Assembly (NCBI RefSeq): GCF_963677845.1
Contig: NZ_OY782498.1
Coordinates: 1,120,001-1,184,000 of the forward strand
Direction of reading: 5' to 3'
DNA from: an uncultured Pseudodesulfovibrio sp.
GTDB lineage: Bacteria; Desulfobacterota; Desulfovibrionia; Desulfovibrionales; Desulfovibrionaceae
Length of the DNA stretch: 64,000 nt
Below, piece after piece: positions 9,211 through 19,281 of the stretch. Within the stretch, counting starts at the first letter, position 1. Each line of letters opens with the position of its first letter. A program made the translations under genes and the position numbers. The notes below the pieces were generated by a model. It saw nothing but the letters and a program-made list of their open reading frames with translations, was not told the DNA's origin and did no database searches.

Positions 9211-9816
9211 ATGGTCGCCATTCCGATGGTCATTGAAACGACTGGTCGTACTGAACGTGCGTACGACATTTATTCCCGACTGCTCAAAGACCGGATCATC
9301 CTGCTTGGCAGCGCTATTGACGATAATGTGGCAAGTCTTATTTGCGCACAGCTTCTTTTTCTGGAGTCCGAAGACCCGGAAAAGGAAATTTACATGTATA
9401 TCAACTCGCCGGGCGGAGCTGTTTCCGCTGGCATGGCCATTTATGATACCATGCAGTATATCTCTGCCCCCGTGGCTACGTTGTGCCTCGGACAGGCCGC
9501 CAGCATGGGAGCGTTGTTGCTTAGTGCTGGTGAGAATGGCATGCGTTACGCATTGCCGCATAGCCGTATCATGATTCACCAGCCGCTTGGTGGCGCGCAG
9601 GGGCAGGCCTCCGACATTCATATTCACGCCCAGGAAATCCTGCGTTTGAGAGATGAACTCAACGATATCCTGGTCGAACATACTGGTCAGAAGCTCGACA
9701 AGATTCGTAAGGATACCGAGCGTGACTATTTCATGTCTTCCGAAGAAGCCTGCAAGTATGGTCTGATTGACAAGGTTATGAGGTCCAGAGAAGACGTGGG
9801 CGAAAGCAAGGGTTAA
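9211..9816 (+). CDS. clpP: ATP-dependent Clp protease proteolytic subunit ClpP
   Basis: 201 residues from ATG 9211. An in-frame ATG at 9205 directly abuts the GGAG ribosome binding site, so the second ATG, six bases away, is preferred and gives the usual N-terminus. The Ser-His-Asp triad is intact: Ser98 in GQAASMGA, His123 in MIHQP and Asp168 in RKDTERD. ClpP forms the tetradecameric cytosolic protease barrel fed by ClpX and, with ClpS, by ClpA; both ATPases are encoded in this window. clpX follows after five bases, so the two are co-transcribed. Confidence 0.97.
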   Translation: MVAIPMVIETTGRTERAYDIYSRLLKDRIILLGSAIDDNVASLICAQLLFLESEDPEKEIYMYINSPGGAVSAGMAIYDTMQYISAPVATLCLGQAASMGALLLSAGENGMRYALPHSRIMIHQPLGGAQGQASDIHIHAQEILRLRDELNDILVEHTGQKLDKIRKDTERDYFMSSEEACKYGLIDKVMRSREDVGESKG

Positions 9817-9821
9817 AGACC

Positions 9822-11075
9822 ATGAGTGAAAAGAAATCCAATCCATCCGATTTGAGCTGCTCGTTTTGCAGTAAGACACAGGTGGAGGTTCAGCGGCTTA
9901 TCGCCGGACCTGACGTGTATATTTGTGACGAATGCGTTGCCTTGTGCAATGACATTATGGCTCAGGAAACCATCAGCGAAGAGTTCGAAGATGGTCGCCT
10001 GTTGCCTCCTCAGGAAATCAAGGAATTGCTGGACCAATATGTTATTGGTCAGGATCAGGCCAAAAAGATTTTGTCTGTGGCTGTGCACAACCATTATAAG
10101 CGCGTTTTCTATGCTGCGGCCAATTCTGGTCCAGATGAAATCGAAATCGACAAATCCAATATCCTGCTTATCGGTCCAACCGGTTCAGGTAAGACTTTGC
10201 TGGCGCAAACCTTGGCCCGAGTGTTGAAGGTCCCGTTTGCTATAGCCGATGCGACCACGTTGACCGAAGCTGGTTATGTGGGCGAGGACGTGGAAAATAT
10301 TCTTGTGCAACTGTTGCAGAATGCCGATTATGATATTGATTCCGCATCTCGCGGTATCATTTATATCGATGAAATCGATAAGGTCGCTCGAAAGGGGGAT
10401 TCCCCGTCCATCACGCGCGACGTGTCGGGTGAGGGCGTGCAGCAGGCATTGTTGAAGATTATTGAAGGCACCGAGGCCAACATTCCGCCCAAGGGCGGAC
10501 GCAAGCATCCGCAGCAGGAATTTATCCGTATGGATACCTCGAACATCCTGTTTATCCTGGGTGGTGCATTTATCGGGTTGGACAAGATCGTCCAGCAGCG
10601 GAACACCGGTTCCGGGTTGGGATTTGGTGCAAAGGTTGAGGCTAAGAAGGAAATGGATCTTGGCGAACTGTTTGCCTTGTCAGAGCCTATGGACCTCATC
10701 AAGTTTGGGCTTATTCCCGAGTTTGTGGGCCGTATCCCGGTACAGACTGCATTGCAGGAGCTGACTGAAGAGGATTTGGTTCGCATTCTTCAGGAACCGA
10801 AAAACGCGTTGGTCAAACAGTATCGTAAGCTTTTCGAGCTGGATAAGGTTGAACTGACGTTTACCGAGAATGCGTTGCAGGCCATTGCCAAGCAGGCCAT
10901 TGAGCGCAAGACCGGTGCGCGTGGTTTGCGCAACGTTCTCGAAAAGACAATGCTCGAAATCATGTACAAGCTGCCTGCCATGCCAGATGTGCGCGAATGC
11001 GTCATCAACAAGGCTGTGGTCGAAAGCGACATGGAGCCACTTCTGTTGTATCATCAGGAAGTTAAATCGGCGTAG
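9822..11075 (+). CDS. clpX: ATP-dependent Clp protease ATP-binding subunit ClpX
   Basis: 417 residues, normal for ClpX. The N-terminal zinc-binding domain has Cys13, Cys16, Cys35 and Cys38 and binds adaptors and substrates. The AAA+ core has Walker A GPTGSGKT at residues 118-125 and Walker [10 protein letters not shown]. The arginine-finger and sensor regions follow in a conserved C-terminal part. The hexamer unfolds tagged proteins and threads them into ClpP. The gene is five bases behind clpP. The 110-bp gap to lon has a TTGACA hexamer, so lon may have an additional promoter. Confidence 0.97.
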   Translation: MSEKKSNPSDLSCSFCSKTQVEVQRLIAGPDVYICDECVALCNDIMAQETISEEFEDGRLLPPQEIKELLDQYVIGQDQAKKILSVAVHNHYKRVFYAAANSGPDEIEIDKSNILLIGPTGSGKTLLAQTLARVLKVPFAIADATTLTEAGYVGEDVENILVQLLQNADYDIDSASRGIIYIDEIDKVARKGDSPSITRDVSGEGVQQALLKIIEGTEANIPPKGGRKHPQQEFIRMDTSNILFILGGAFIGLDKIVQQRNTGSGLGFGAKVEAKKEMDLGELFALSEPMDLIKFGLIPEFVGRIPVQTALQELTEEDLVRILQEPKNALVKQYRKLFELDKVELTFTENALQAIAKQAIERKTGARGLRNVLEKTMLEIMYKLPAMPDVRECVINKAVVESDMEPLLLYHQEVKSA

Positions 11076-11089
11076 ATCGAACACGGGCG

Positions 11090-11117
11090 TTGACAATCAG
11101 CCTGTGGATATTACTTC
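11090..11117 (+). promoter_or_regulatory. Possible lon promoter
   Basis: A perfect TTGACA at 11090-11095 in the clpX-lon gap, but the -10 region (TACTTC at 16-bp spacing) is weak. A separate lon transcript is possible. Confidence 0.3.
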
Positions 11118-11185
11118 CTATTTATCGACGGCAAACACTCCCCATCGCGAGAGTGCTGCCATATATATAACCATCGGAGGAATCA

Positions 11186-13648
11186 ATGCCGACCTTTGGA
11201 TTTGACGGCAAGAAATCCCCTGAAACCCAAACCCTTCCCATGATGTCTCTTCGGGAAGTGGTCATGTTTCCGAAGTCTATCGTCCCGCTATTTGTCGGAC
11301 GTGAGGCATCAATAAAAGCCATTGAGGCCGCTGTGGCGGACTATGGTAAACAAATATTCCTGGTTACCCAGAAGACCCCGGAGACGGAGCATCCCGAAGC
11401 CGACGATTTGTATCGTGTGGGGACGGTCAGCAAAATATTGCAAATGCTTCGACTGCCCGATGGCACCATCAAGGTGTTGTTTGAAGGTGTGTCCCGTGCT
11501 TCTTGGGATCCTGAAAATGATATGATCTCCTACGGAGAGGAAGAAGGGGACTTCCCCAAAGCGCATTTTGCTGTTTTGGAAGAGTCCAAGGAAGCCACTT
11601 CGGAGGCCAAGGCCTTGATTCGTGCCGTTCATGAGTCTTTGGATGATTTTGGCAAAGTCAACAAGAAGGTGGCCCCTGAGGCCATTTTGGCTATGTCCAC
11701 CATCAAGGACCCCGGTCCGTTGGCAGATCAGATCATGCCGCATCTTAAAATTGAGTTCTCCCGTAAGCAGGAAATTCTTGAGGAGCTTGATCCGTCCACA
11801 CGGCTTGAGCGTGTCTATGAATTGTTGCTTGGTGAAATCGAGATTGTTTCCATTGAGAAGCGTGTCAAAGGGCGCGTGAAAGATCAGATGGAAAAGAATC
11901 AGCGTGAGTATTATCTTAACGAACAGGTCAAGGCCATAAACAAGGAAATGGGGCGTGAAGACGACCCGCAGGCCGAGGCTCAGGAATTGGTGGAACAGCT
12001 TGAAGCCAAACCTATGTCCGAAGAGAATCGCGAGCGCGTTCGCAAGGAAATAAAGAAAATGCGTACCATGCAGCCCTCCAGTGCGGAGTATACTGTGGTG
12101 CGCAACTATATTGACTGGGTGCTTGATTTGCCGTGGGATGACGTCAAGGACGACAAGGACGTGGACATTGTTCAGGCCCGTACCATTCTTGACGAAGATC
12201 ATTTCGGTTTGCAAAAGCCCAAGCAGCGTATTCTTGAATACTTGGCCGTTCAGACATTGGTTGAGACCATGAAGGGGCCTATCCTTTGTTTTGTAGGTCC
12301 TCCCGGCGTGGGTAAAACGTCTATTGCCAAGTCTATCGCCCGTTCCATGGATCGCGAATTTTTGCGGCTTTCATTGGGCGGTGTGCGAGACGAGGCTGAA
12401 ATTCGTGGTCATCGCCGTACATATGTCGGCGCCATGCCCGGTAAGATCATTCAGTCTTTGAAGCGGGTGAAATACAATAATCCCGTCATCTGTCTGGATG
12501 AGGTCGATAAGATGTCTGCTGATTTCCGAGGTGATCCATCCGCAGCATTGCTGGAAGTCCTCGACCCGGAACAGAATTACGCATTCAACGATCATTATCT
12601 TGATCTGGATTATGATTTGTCCAAGGTTTTCTTCATTACCACGGCCAACAGTCTGGAAGGTATTCCGTTGCCGTTGCAGGATCGTATGGAAATCATTCGA
12701 CTGCCCGGTTATCTGGAAAACGAGAAGGTGGAGATCGCCAAGGGCTTCCTTTTGCCCAAGCAGCTTGAACAGCATGGTCTTACACCAGAAAATATCAAGT
12801 TGTCTGAAAATGCCATTCTTGATGTGGTCAGGTATTATACCAAAGAAGCCGGTGTCCGTAATTTAGAGCGCGAGCTTGCGTCAATCTGTCGTAAGTCTGC
12901 CATGAAGATTGTGGAGGAGAAAAACCGCGATAAGGTTATCTCTGTCACCAAACAGGGGCTGCAGAAGATGCTCGGCGTAACCAAGTTTACCTATGGTGAA
13001 CGCGAGGAAGCGTCTCAGGTTGGTGTGTGTAACGGTCTGGCTTGGACTCAACTTGGTGGCGAAATGCTGTTGGTTGAAGTCGTGCTTATGCCCGGTAAGG
13101 GCAAAGTGGAAATCACTGGCAAGCTGGGTGACGTCATGCAGGAGTCAGCCCGTGCTGCAGTTTCCTATATTCGTTCACGCTCAGACTTGCTTGGCTTGAA
13201 GCCTGACTTCTACAAGCAGGTGGATATTCATATTCATGTGCCTGATGGAGCCACGCCCAAGGATGGCCCGAGCGCCGGTGTCACTATGACGACAGCTCTC
13301 ATCTCTGCGCTTTTGAATATTCCGGTTCGCCATGATTTGGCCATGACCGGGGAGATCACTCTTCGTGGACGGGTTCTGCCCATTGGCGGATTGCGTGAGA
13401 AGTTGTTGGCAGCACATCGTGGACTCATTAAAACCGTGCTTATTCCGGCTGAAAATGAGAAAAATCTCAAGGATGTCCCGAAGGATATTCTCAAGGACCT
13501 TGAGGTTATACCAGTCAAAACCATGGATGAAGTCATCGACAATGCCTTGCAGGCTGGTTCCGAGACTGTTTGGCATAAGAAACACGGTGAAGCACCGGTT
13601 GCTGCTGAATTGCTCAAGGATGAGTTGCAAAGACCTGCTCGTCAGTAA
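11186..13648 (+). CDS. lon: ATP-dependent protease Lon
   Basis: 820 residues, the usual length of bacterial LonA. The N-terminal substrate-binding domain covers about residues 15-210, followed by a coiled-coil region. The AAA+ module has Walker A GPPGVGKT from residue 371 and Walker [10 protein letters not shown]. The C-terminal protease domain holds the catalytic dyad Ser696 (KDGPSAG) and Lys739 (GLREKLLA), 43 residues apart as in E. coli Lon. The hexamer degrades misfolded and regulatory proteins in the cytosol. CGGAGGA precedes the ATG. It closes the tig-clpP-clpX-lon block and ends in a strong terminator. Confidence 0.97.
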   Translation: MPTFGFDGKKSPETQTLPMMSLREVVMFPKSIVPLFVGREASIKAIEAAVADYGKQIFLVTQKTPETEHPEADDLYRVGTVSKILQMLRLPDGTIKVLFEGVSRASWDPENDMISYGEEEGDFPKAHFAVLEESKEATSEAKALIRAVHESLDDFGKVNKKVAPEAILAMSTIKDPGPLADQIMPHLKIEFSRKQEILEELDPSTRLERVYELLLGEIEIVSIEKRVKGRVKDQMEKNQREYYLNEQVKAINKEMGREDDPQAEAQELVEQLEAKPMSEENRERVRKEIKKMRTMQPSSAEYTVVRNYIDWVLDLPWDDVKDDKDVDIVQARTILDEDHFGLQKPKQRILEYLAVQTLVETMKGPILCFVGPPGVGKTSIAKSIARSMDREFLRLSLGGVRDEAEIRGHRRTYVGAMPGKIIQSLKRVKYNNPVICLDEVDKMSADFRGDPSAALLEVLDPEQNYAFNDHYLDLDYDLSKVFFITTANSLEGIPLPLQDRMEIIRLPGYLENEKVEIAKGFLLPKQLEQHGLTPENIKLSENAILDVVRYYTKEAGVRNLERELASICRKSAMKIVEEKNRDKVISVTKQGLQKMLGVTKFTYGEREEASQVGVCNGLAWTQLGGEMLLVEVVLMPGKGKVEITGKLGDVMQESARAAVSYIRSRSDLLGLKPDFYKQVDIHIHVPDGATPKDGPSAGVTMTTALISALLNIPVRHDLAMTGEITLRGRVLPIGGLREKLLAAHRGLIKTVLIPAENEKNLKDVPKDILKDLEVIPVKTMDEVIDNALQAGSETVWHKKHGEAPVAAELLKDELQRPARQ

Positions 13649-13669
13649 GACGGCGAAAATGATAATTTA

Positions 13670-13701
13670 AAGGCCGAACGGTTTACCGTTCGGCCTTTTT
13701 T
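13670..13701 (+). terminator. Intrinsic terminator after lon
   Basis: AAGGCCGAACGGT-TT-ACCGTTCGGCCTT followed by T residues; nearly perfect symmetry means it could also act on the convergent gene at 13722. Confidence 0.9.
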
Positions 13702-13721
13702 ATGATTTACATATGTGGTGG

Positions 13722-14273
13722 TTATTGGGCTGAAGTAGAAAGGAGTCCGGTAGTTTTATCGAGCTGTGTACTCAGTTGTGCGAAAAAGGCGTTTCGTTGA
13801 AGCATCTGCATGCCTGGATTCTTACTCTTTCCAGTTTCTTCTGCCATGGTATGATTTGCTTCTTTAGGATCTATTCCTGCTGCTTGCCGGGATTTGGCTT
13901 TTCCCTCTTCATCATCGTCTTTTTTACTGGGCATTTTGCTCGCTGCATCCGCAATGCTTGAGCTCATTTTAACACCGGTTATATCTGCAATCTCTTTTTC
14001 GATTTCTTTAATGCGGGCTTTCTGTTCTTCCGTTGGTTGACCATCCCCCATGGTCAGGAGTTGGGCGAGCATGTTTTTAAGAAATAGCACTCGATTTTTT
14101 TCTTCAGGTGTCAGTTCTTTTTGGAAAGAAAGAGAGGAAGATTCCAGACGTTTTTCTTCTTCGGTCTTTTCAGGTTCGAGCGACATGCCTTCGGACGATA
14201 TCGTCCGTACCAACGATCGTGCGTTTCGCGTTGTGGTCGGGAAAAGAGTGTCTGACGTGGTCGATATGTTCAT
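13722..14273 (-). CDS. Charged, probably coiled-coil protein of unknown function
   Basis: 183 residues from the ATG at 14273 (MNISTTSDTLFP). The frame stays open further upstream, but that part reads as non-coding. No family is recognised. It is rich in Glu, Lys and Ser, with a helical block QKELTPEEKNRVLFLKNMLA followed by KARIKEIEKEIADITG, a very polar middle (SKKDDDEEGKAKSRQ), and no membrane segment or Cys. The ribosome binding site is weak, so the start is uncertain; a start at the Met of GMSLEPEK is also possible. It is convergent with lon and divergent from the gene at 14441. Confidence 0.6.
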   Translation of the reverse strand: MNISTTSDTLFPTTTRNARSLVRTISSEGMSLEPEKTEEEKRLESSSLSFQKELTPEEKNRVLFLKNMLAQLLTMGDGQPTEEQKARIKEIEKEIADITGVKMSSSIADAASKMPSKKDDDEEGKAKSRQAAGIDPKEANHTMAEETGKSKNPGMQMLQRNAFFAQLSTQLDKTTGLLSTSAQ

Positions 14274-14440
14274 TGTTTTATCCAGTGGGTAAAAAATTCC
14301 ACCGCACTTTAAAATGCAAATATCGGACCGTGGTAAAGTCTTCCATATGAAGGGAAAAGTTGTGTTTCGGTTTGTGCATCGTGTCGTATGCAATACCTTT
14401 ATGTTTTTTTTGTGTATGGTGGCTGAAATCGGAGGAGCGT

Positions 14441-15427
14441 ATGGCTGAATTGACAAAGAAAGATCGGGCTATGGGCAGCATTGTGGGCATGTTTGTCGGT
14501 GATGCGCTTGGGCTTGGACCACATTGGTATTACGATTTGGACGAATTGCGTAAGGATTATGGTGAGTGGATTTCTGATTATATGCCACCCAAAGAGGGCC
14601 GGTATCATGATGGGTGCAGGGCCGGCGATGTCTCGCAAACGGGGCAGGTTTCCCTTTTGTTGCTTCAATCTTTGTCAGATAGAGGGGAGTATGACGAGTC
14701 AGATTTTACGGAGAAGCTTGATGTCTTTCTCGATACGCTCGACGGGACTCCGAATGGCGGTCGATATACGGATATTGCCATGCGAGAGGTCTGGGAGGCG
14801 CGCAAGGCTGGATTAACGTGGGATGAGGCTGCGGGGCTATCGGATTCGGGTGAGGCTGCCATTCGAGGCGTTATGCTTGCCGCACGTTATGCGAACAAAC
14901 CGCGTGATTTGGCTGCGCATGTCATGACGAATGTTCATTTGACGCATGCAGAGCCGTTTATTCAAGCGCAGTCCCTTGCTTTTGTGCTGGCTGTTTGTAG
15001 GCTTGTTCGTGGCAAGAGTTTGGAGAGTTCTGGTAAATCCCTGATGGGGTGGGCGCAGCATGAAGTTGATAGAGCTTTGATCGATGTGTTTTTACAACCT
15101 GGATTTGTGTATGGTGTGGCTACTAACCCGGAAGTCGTTATGGAGCCACCACATGCCATTGCTCAGGTATATGGCTTGGCCTGTCAACTTGGGTTTATGG
15201 CCCCGGCCGCCTATTGGTTGGCCAGTCGGTTTGAGGGTGATTTTGAGACAGCAGTGCTTACAGCCGTTAATGGTGGCGGTAATAATATGGCTCGGGCCTG
15301 TATGACTGGAGCTCTTTCGGGAGCCATGGTTGGAATTCAGGGAATTCCTCAGCGATTTATTGATGGTTTGCAGGATAAGGAAGAAGTTCTTGAAAATGCA
15401 GCAAAGGTTGCTTCTGCTTTGGAATGA
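14441..15427 (+). CDS. ADP-ribosylglycohydrolase-fold protein lacking the usual metal-binding aspartates
   Basis: 328 residues from ATG 14441, preceded by GGAGGAG. The fold is recognised from the N-terminal GMFVGDALGLGPHW, from GRYTDIAMREVW, and from the C-terminal repeat region NGGGNNMARACMTGALSGAMVG. In DraG-type hydrolases the second motif reads like TDDT and the last like GDTDT, both supplying Mg2+ ligands. Here they read GDVSQTGQ and GGGNNMA. It therefore resembles the J1-crystallin/selenoprotein-J-like branch more than active ARH enzymes. Its substrate, if any, is unknown. It is monocistronic and ends at a strong bidirectional terminator. Confidence 0.8.
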   Translation: MAELTKKDRAMGSIVGMFVGDALGLGPHWYYDLDELRKDYGEWISDYMPPKEGRYHDGCRAGDVSQTGQVSLLLLQSLSDRGEYDESDFTEKLDVFLDTLDGTPNGGRYTDIAMREVWEARKAGLTWDEAAGLSDSGEAAIRGVMLAARYANKPRDLAAHVMTNVHLTHAEPFIQAQSLAFVLAVCRLVRGKSLESSGKSLMGWAQHEVDRALIDVFLQPGFVYGVATNPEVVMEPPHAIAQVYGLACQLGFMAPAAYWLASRFEGDFETAVLTAVNGGGNNMARACMTGALSGAMVGIQGIPQRFIDGLQDKEEVLENAAKVASALE

Positions 15428-15440
15428 GTTGTTGAAGCGA

Positions 15441-15478
15441 AAAAAAAGAGCCCTCTGCATGCAGAGGGCTCTTTTTTT
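15441..15478. terminator. Bidirectional intrinsic terminator
   Basis: GAGCCCTCTGCA/TGCAGAGGGCTC is a perfect 24-bp palindrome flanked by an A run and a T run. It serves both the gene ending at 15427 and the convergent M23 peptidase gene. Confidence 0.92.
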
Positions 15479-15483
15479 GAGGG

Positions 15484-16836
15484 CTATTCGGTTTTTGATA
15501 GTATGTTGTTTTGAATCCAGCTCTTGTCCCACCATTCAAATGGTTGAGTTGGAATGCCTGCCACGGTGATACCATAATGCAAGTGGTCTCCACCGGCCAG
15601 GCCGGTTGTTCCTGTGTGGCCGATGATTTGTCCTCTGGTCACAGAGTCGCCTTTTGCCACGGCGGTGGAACTGAGGTGTGCATAAAGCGATTGCAGCCCA
15701 AGGCCATGGTCAATGACAACTACATTACCATAGATACCGAGGAAGTCGGCGTAAACGATGGTGCCGTCGTTGCCAGCCGGGACTGGGGCCTGTTGGATGC
15801 TGGCAAGGTCCAGACCAAGGTGGGTCTGAAAGTCGACCTTTTTGCCTTTGTACATGTAGTCTCGCGCATCAGCGAAGGTCGCGCGGTTGGCCGCATTGGG
15901 CAACCGTTTGAATGGACCGGACCAAAGCATGGTTGGACTTGTGTTGCGGCTGAGTTCTACCAGTTTAGCACGGTTTTGTTTACGTAAAGTGTTATTGATG
16001 TAAAGATATTGATCAATCAAAGTGCCTTCGTTGGGCACCAAGCCTTGGAATTCTGGGATGGTCCGTTCCATGAAATTGTCGGAAAGCCTGATCTTGTCAC
16101 GTCTGAATTGACGAGCATTGGTGTGATAGTTGAAAGATCGTTTGGCGCTGTTACCAGCTTTATCTGAGGCGATAATAAATGGGTTGAATTTATTGGGGGG
16201 AGTGTCCCATGGCTGCGCGAACAGGCAGTAATACTGGAATTTCCCGTTGCCTCCGGGCTGGAGGTGTGCGGGGAAGAATCGTTCTCCCACCTGTATACCC
16301 GTATTTTCGACCTTTTCAGAGAGCGTAAAGACCATGAGGCCGCAACCGCCCTGATTCAGGTTGTTGGTATGAGATTGGACGAAAATGCGGGGCGGGGTCA
16401 AGTCAAGCGAGTAGGACTTTGATGTGCTGACAACCCCTGCATCACCAAACGGATACAAGGATGCGTCGCGAGCAGTAGCCTCAATAGTAAATTCGCCCTC
16501 TTTGATAGTTCCTTTGTCCAGTGCCAGTACTTCTTCAGCCAGCATGATGCCGCCGGGGTATGCCTTTGTTACCAATGGAATACGCTTGTCGTTTTGAATA
16601 ACGATGACATCAAGGGATTTCAAACCGCTACCGGGGTCTTCTACCCTGATCGTTATTGTACTTTGTTTGCCTAAGTCGGCTGTGTCCGGCGAAATGGAAA
16701 GTGTCGGCACGGTCGTATCTCTGAAGAGCATGAAGAGTCCTGCGCCCAGAGTGCAGATGAGTATGATAGACAAGAGTGCCAGAGGCAGCCCTTTTCCGCT
16801 TTTTTTTCTTTGAGTCAGAGTGGTTTCTTTGCTCAT
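15484..16836 (-). CDS. Membrane-anchored M23 family metallopeptidase
   Basis: 450 residues from ATG 16836, preceded by AGGAAGGAAC. One membrane segment near residues 15-38 (LPLALLSIILICTLGAGLFML) anchors the protein, with the bulk in the periplasm. The middle (about 50-290) is beta-rich and Ig-like. The C-terminal M23 (LytM) domain has all zinc and catalytic motifs: HLGLDLAS, then LYAHLS and GDHLHYG. Such enzymes cleave peptidoglycan cross-links in cell separation or envelope remodelling; intact motifs suggest it is active. It is monocistronic, between the bidirectional terminator and an upstream terminator of the CBS gene. Confidence 0.9.
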   Translation of the reverse strand: MSKETTLTQRKKSGKGLPLALLSIILICTLGAGLFMLFRDTTVPTLSISPDTADLGKQSTITIRVEDPGSGLKSLDVIVIQNDKRIPLVTKAYPGGIMLAEEVLALDKGTIKEGEFTIEATARDASLYPFGDAGVVSTSKSYSLDLTPPRIFVQSHTNNLNQGGCGLMVFTLSEKVENTGIQVGERFFPAHLQPGGNGKFQYYCLFAQPWDTPPNKFNPFIIASDKAGNSAKRSFNYHTNARQFRRDKIRLSDNFMERTIPEFQGLVPNEGTLIDQYLYINNTLRKQNRAKLVELSRNTSPTMLWSGPFKRLPNAANRATFADARDYMYKGKKVDFQTHLGLDLASIQQAPVPAGNDGTIVYADFLGIYGNVVVIDHGLGLQSLYAHLSSTAVAKGDSVTRGQIIGHTGTTGLAGGDHLHYGITVAGIPTQPFEWWDKSWIQNNILSKTE

Positions 16837-16945
16837 GTTCCTTCCTGTGTGTAATAAATCTAGACTATTTCTATAATACTCAAAGAGCAGACACAAGGGG
16901 AGGCAAGGGGAAAAATGAAAATTGTTTTCAATTGGTCGTTTTCAA

Positions 16946-16976
16946 TGAAAAAGCCGCATCAGTACAGATGCGGCTT
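16946..16976 (-). terminator. Intrinsic terminator of the CBS gene (minus strand)
   Basis: AAGCCGCATC-N6-GATGCGGCTT; on the minus strand the hairpin is followed by a T run. Confidence 0.85.
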
Positions 16977-16998
16977 ATAAGTGTAAGGCTGAATGGGG

Positions 16999-17430
16999 TT
17001 AGTCTTCGTCTTCCAAACTGTCCATGAGTTGGATAGTTAGACGCAAAAAATCCGCTTCGGTAAGGATTCCGACCAGTTCGCCATTCTTGACCACTGGAAG
17101 ACAGCCGTACTTGTGGTTGAGTAGAATTTGGGCTGCTTCCTTGAGAGATGTGTCGATTCCAATCGTGGTGATGTCGGTTCGCATGATTTCATGCAACGGT
17201 ATGCCTGAATCAATTTCCCTTTGAGTCTCAGGATCGAGTTCGGCAAGGTGGGAAATGGTTGCTGACAGGATGTCTCGGTGAGTAATCAGTCCTGTGAAGC
17301 CGTTATCAACAGTAACGATGGGAATGTGTCTGATGCGCTGGAGGTTCATAAGTTCGCGGGCACTGTGTAGAGAGTCTCTTTCCTTCAGGGAAAAGACGGG
17401 TGATGTCATAAGGTCTTTGACCTTCAGCAT
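16999..17430 (-). CDS. Tandem CBS-domain protein
   Basis: 143 residues from ATG 17430, with GAGGAGGAAT upstream; the frame extends further but has no start signal there. It consists of two CBS domains: residues 1-60 (MLKVKDLMTSPVFSL, IRHIPIVTVDNGFTGLITHRDIL) and 75-135 (IMRTDITTIG, GCLPVVKNGELVGILTEADF). CBS pairs bind adenine nucleotides and usually tune a partner enzyme or channel. There is no fused effector, so the partner is unknown. It is divergent from pcm. Confidence 0.92.
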   Translation of the reverse strand: MLKVKDLMTSPVFSLKERDSLHSARELMNLQRIRHIPIVTVDNGFTGLITHRDILSATISHLAELDPETQREIDSGIPLHEIMRTDITTIGIDTSLKEAAQILLNHKYGCLPVVKNGELVGILTEADFLRLTIQLMDSLEDED

Positions 17431-17601
17431 GTATTCCTCCTCTGTTATATATACTTTCAGCGAAAGCGGAAAACCTGTCAAGGTGCATAGAGTTGAATTA
17501 TACTTGTTTTTTGTGGCTTTTGTTGACTTGAGAGTCAAAATCTGTTCAGCATCCCGCAGGTGTTTTCACTGATGGAGCACCGTTGATTTCAGGAGATTTT
17601 G

Positions 17602-18243
17602 GTGGTTGATCCGGTACGGCTCAGAGAGCGCATGGTGCGCGAACAGATACAGGCTCGCGGCGTGACAGACTCACGTGTGCTCGAAGCCATGTCTTTGCTT
17701 CCCCGACATCTTTTTGTGGAGGAAGCTTTGGCGAACAAAGCGTATTCCGACAGCCCATTGCCAATTGGTGAAGGGCAGACGATTTCTCAGCCATATATTG
17801 TGGCGTTGATGTCAGAACTCCTTGAGGCTGAACCGGGTATGAAGGTACTCGAAATCGGTACAGGGTCTGGATATCAGGCCGCAGTCCTTGGGCAGATGGG
17901 AGTCGAAGTCTATACGGTGGAGCGTATTAAGAAGTTATTTCATGCAGCCCGTAAGCGGTTCATGGATATGCGTATGTTCTCTGTGAAGCTCAAACTTGAT
18001 GATGGGACCATGGGGTGGCCGGATGAAGCCCCTTATGACCGTATTATTGTCACTGCTGGCGGCCCTGAGATTCCAGAACCATTGGTTGATCAATTGGCTG
18101 ATCCAGGTCGAATGCTAATTCCTGTCGGTGACTCCAGGCGTAACCAGACACTCGTTCTTATTGAGAAGCGCGATGGTGAAGTGATCCGTACGGACATGGG
18201 AAGCGTTGCCTTTGTTGATTTGGTGGGAAGTCACGGCTGGTAG
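17602..18243 (+). CDS. pcm: Protein-L-isoaspartate O-methyltransferase
   Basis: 213 residues from GTG 17602; TTG 17599 is also in frame but lies only three bases from AGGAG, whereas GTG lies six bases away. The SAM-binding motif [15 protein letters not shown] is clear, as are the family motifs [21 protein letters not shown] and YDRIIVTAG. The enzyme methylates isoaspartyl residues in aged proteins and so starts their repair in the cytosol. It is 12 bp upstream of the DUF368 gene and probably co-transcribed with it. Confidence 0.95.
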   Translation: MVDPVRLRERMVREQIQARGVTDSRVLEAMSLLPRHLFVEEALANKAYSDSPLPIGEGQTISQPYIVALMSELLEAEPGMKVLEIGTGSGYQAAVLGQMGVEVYTVERIKKLFHAARKRFMDMRMFSVKLKLDDGTMGWPDEAPYDRIIVTAGGPEIPEPLVDQLADPGRMLIPVGDSRRNQTLVLIEKRDGEVIRTDMGSVAFVDLVGSHGW

Positions 18244-18255
18244 CCGGAGGTCTGT

Positions 18256-19224
18256 GTGTCCAAAAGTTCCATATCCATTAAAGATGCTTTTATGACGAGC
18301 CCGGGACCACGGACTCTCAAGGCCGGAGCTTTACTCTGGCTCAAAGGTTTGTGTATGGGCGGTGCGGATATCATCCCCGGTGTTTCTGGCGGGACAATTG
18401 CTTTTATCACCGGAATTTATGAGCAATTGGTAGACGCTATCCGTTCTTTTAATGTCGATTTTGTACGACGTCTTTTTTCTCTTGATATTTCCGGCGCTGT
18501 GAGTGTGGCCCATATTCGTTTTCTTGTTTGTCTGATGTTCGGTATCATGACGGCCATGATTACAATGGCCGGTTTCATGAACACCATGCTTCATGCACAT
18601 CCCGTGGAAACATGGTCGTTTTTTTTCGGATTGATTACGGCATCGATTTTTGTGGTGGGTAGACAAGTGGAACCGTTGAATGCGGTGAATTTCGGTTTTA
18701 TCTTTTTCGGTGCAGCAGGGAGTTACCTTCTCGTCGGTATGATTCCTGTGTCGACCCCGGAGACATTACCGTTTATCTTCTTGTGCGGGGCGATAGCCAT
18801 TTGTGCAATGATTTTACCGGGTATCAGCGGGGCATTTCTTCTCCTGATGCTTGGTAAGTATGAATATGTCACGCGGACCCTTAAGAATCCGTTTGTTTGG
18901 GATAATTTTGTGGTTATGGCGGTGTTTGCAGCTGGTGCGGGCGTAGGGATTGTCCTTTTTTCCCGGGTGTTGCATTACTTGTTGCACAGGTGGCATGCAG
19001 CCACAGTGAGTGTGTTGACAGGGTTCATGATCGGGGCTTTGCGAAAGGTGTGGCCTTGGAAAGAGGTCTTGGAAACTTCTGTGATTCGTGGGAAGGTGCA
19101 TGTCTTGCGAGAGCAGAATATGTTGCCGGACGCCCTAAATGGCGAAGTGTTCCTAGCCGTGGGATTAGTTGTGATCGGTATTATTATTGTTCTTGCCCTT
19201 GAAAAGTTTTCGCGAGAGCGTTGA
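18256..19224 (+). CDS. DUF368 membrane protein, probable polyprenyl-phosphate translocase
   Basis: 322 residues with about eight or nine hydrophobic segments. The family signature GLCMGGADIIPGVSGGTIAFITGIYE is at about residues 31-56, and a second related motif, ICAMILPGISGAFLLLMLG, falls in the second half; this internal duplication is typical of DUF368. Members of this family have been shown to return undecaprenyl phosphate across the inner membrane for reuse in envelope synthesis. The GTG start at 18256 has GGAGG five bases upstream. Next to pcm and mrp there is no obvious cell-wall gene, so the role rests on the family. Confidence 0.85.
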   Translation: MSKSSISIKDAFMTSPGPRTLKAGALLWLKGLCMGGADIIPGVSGGTIAFITGIYEQLVDAIRSFNVDFVRRLFSLDISGAVSVAHIRFLVCLMFGIMTAMITMAGFMNTMLHAHPVETWSFFFGLITASIFVVGRQVEPLNAVNFGFIFFGAAGSYLLVGMIPVSTPETLPFIFLCGAIAICAMILPGISGAFLLLMLGKYEYVTRTLKNPFVWDNFVVMAVFAAGAGVGIVLFSRVLHYLLHRWHAATVSVLTGFMIGALRKVWPWKEVLETSVIRGKVHVLREQNMLPDALNGEVFLAVGLVVIGIIIVLALEKFSRER

Positions 19225-19281
19225 TAGAGTGTTGATTCTTCCCGCATGGCGGGGACAAAATACAATAAAGAGAGAATGGAT

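Noticed and set aside
15481-15496. Sixteen-base sequence GGGCTATTCGGTTTTT repeated at 33335-33350
   Set aside because: One copy lies in coding sequence of the M23 peptidase, the other between genes. A single 16-base match in 64 kb is about what chance gives, and there is no further similarity around it.
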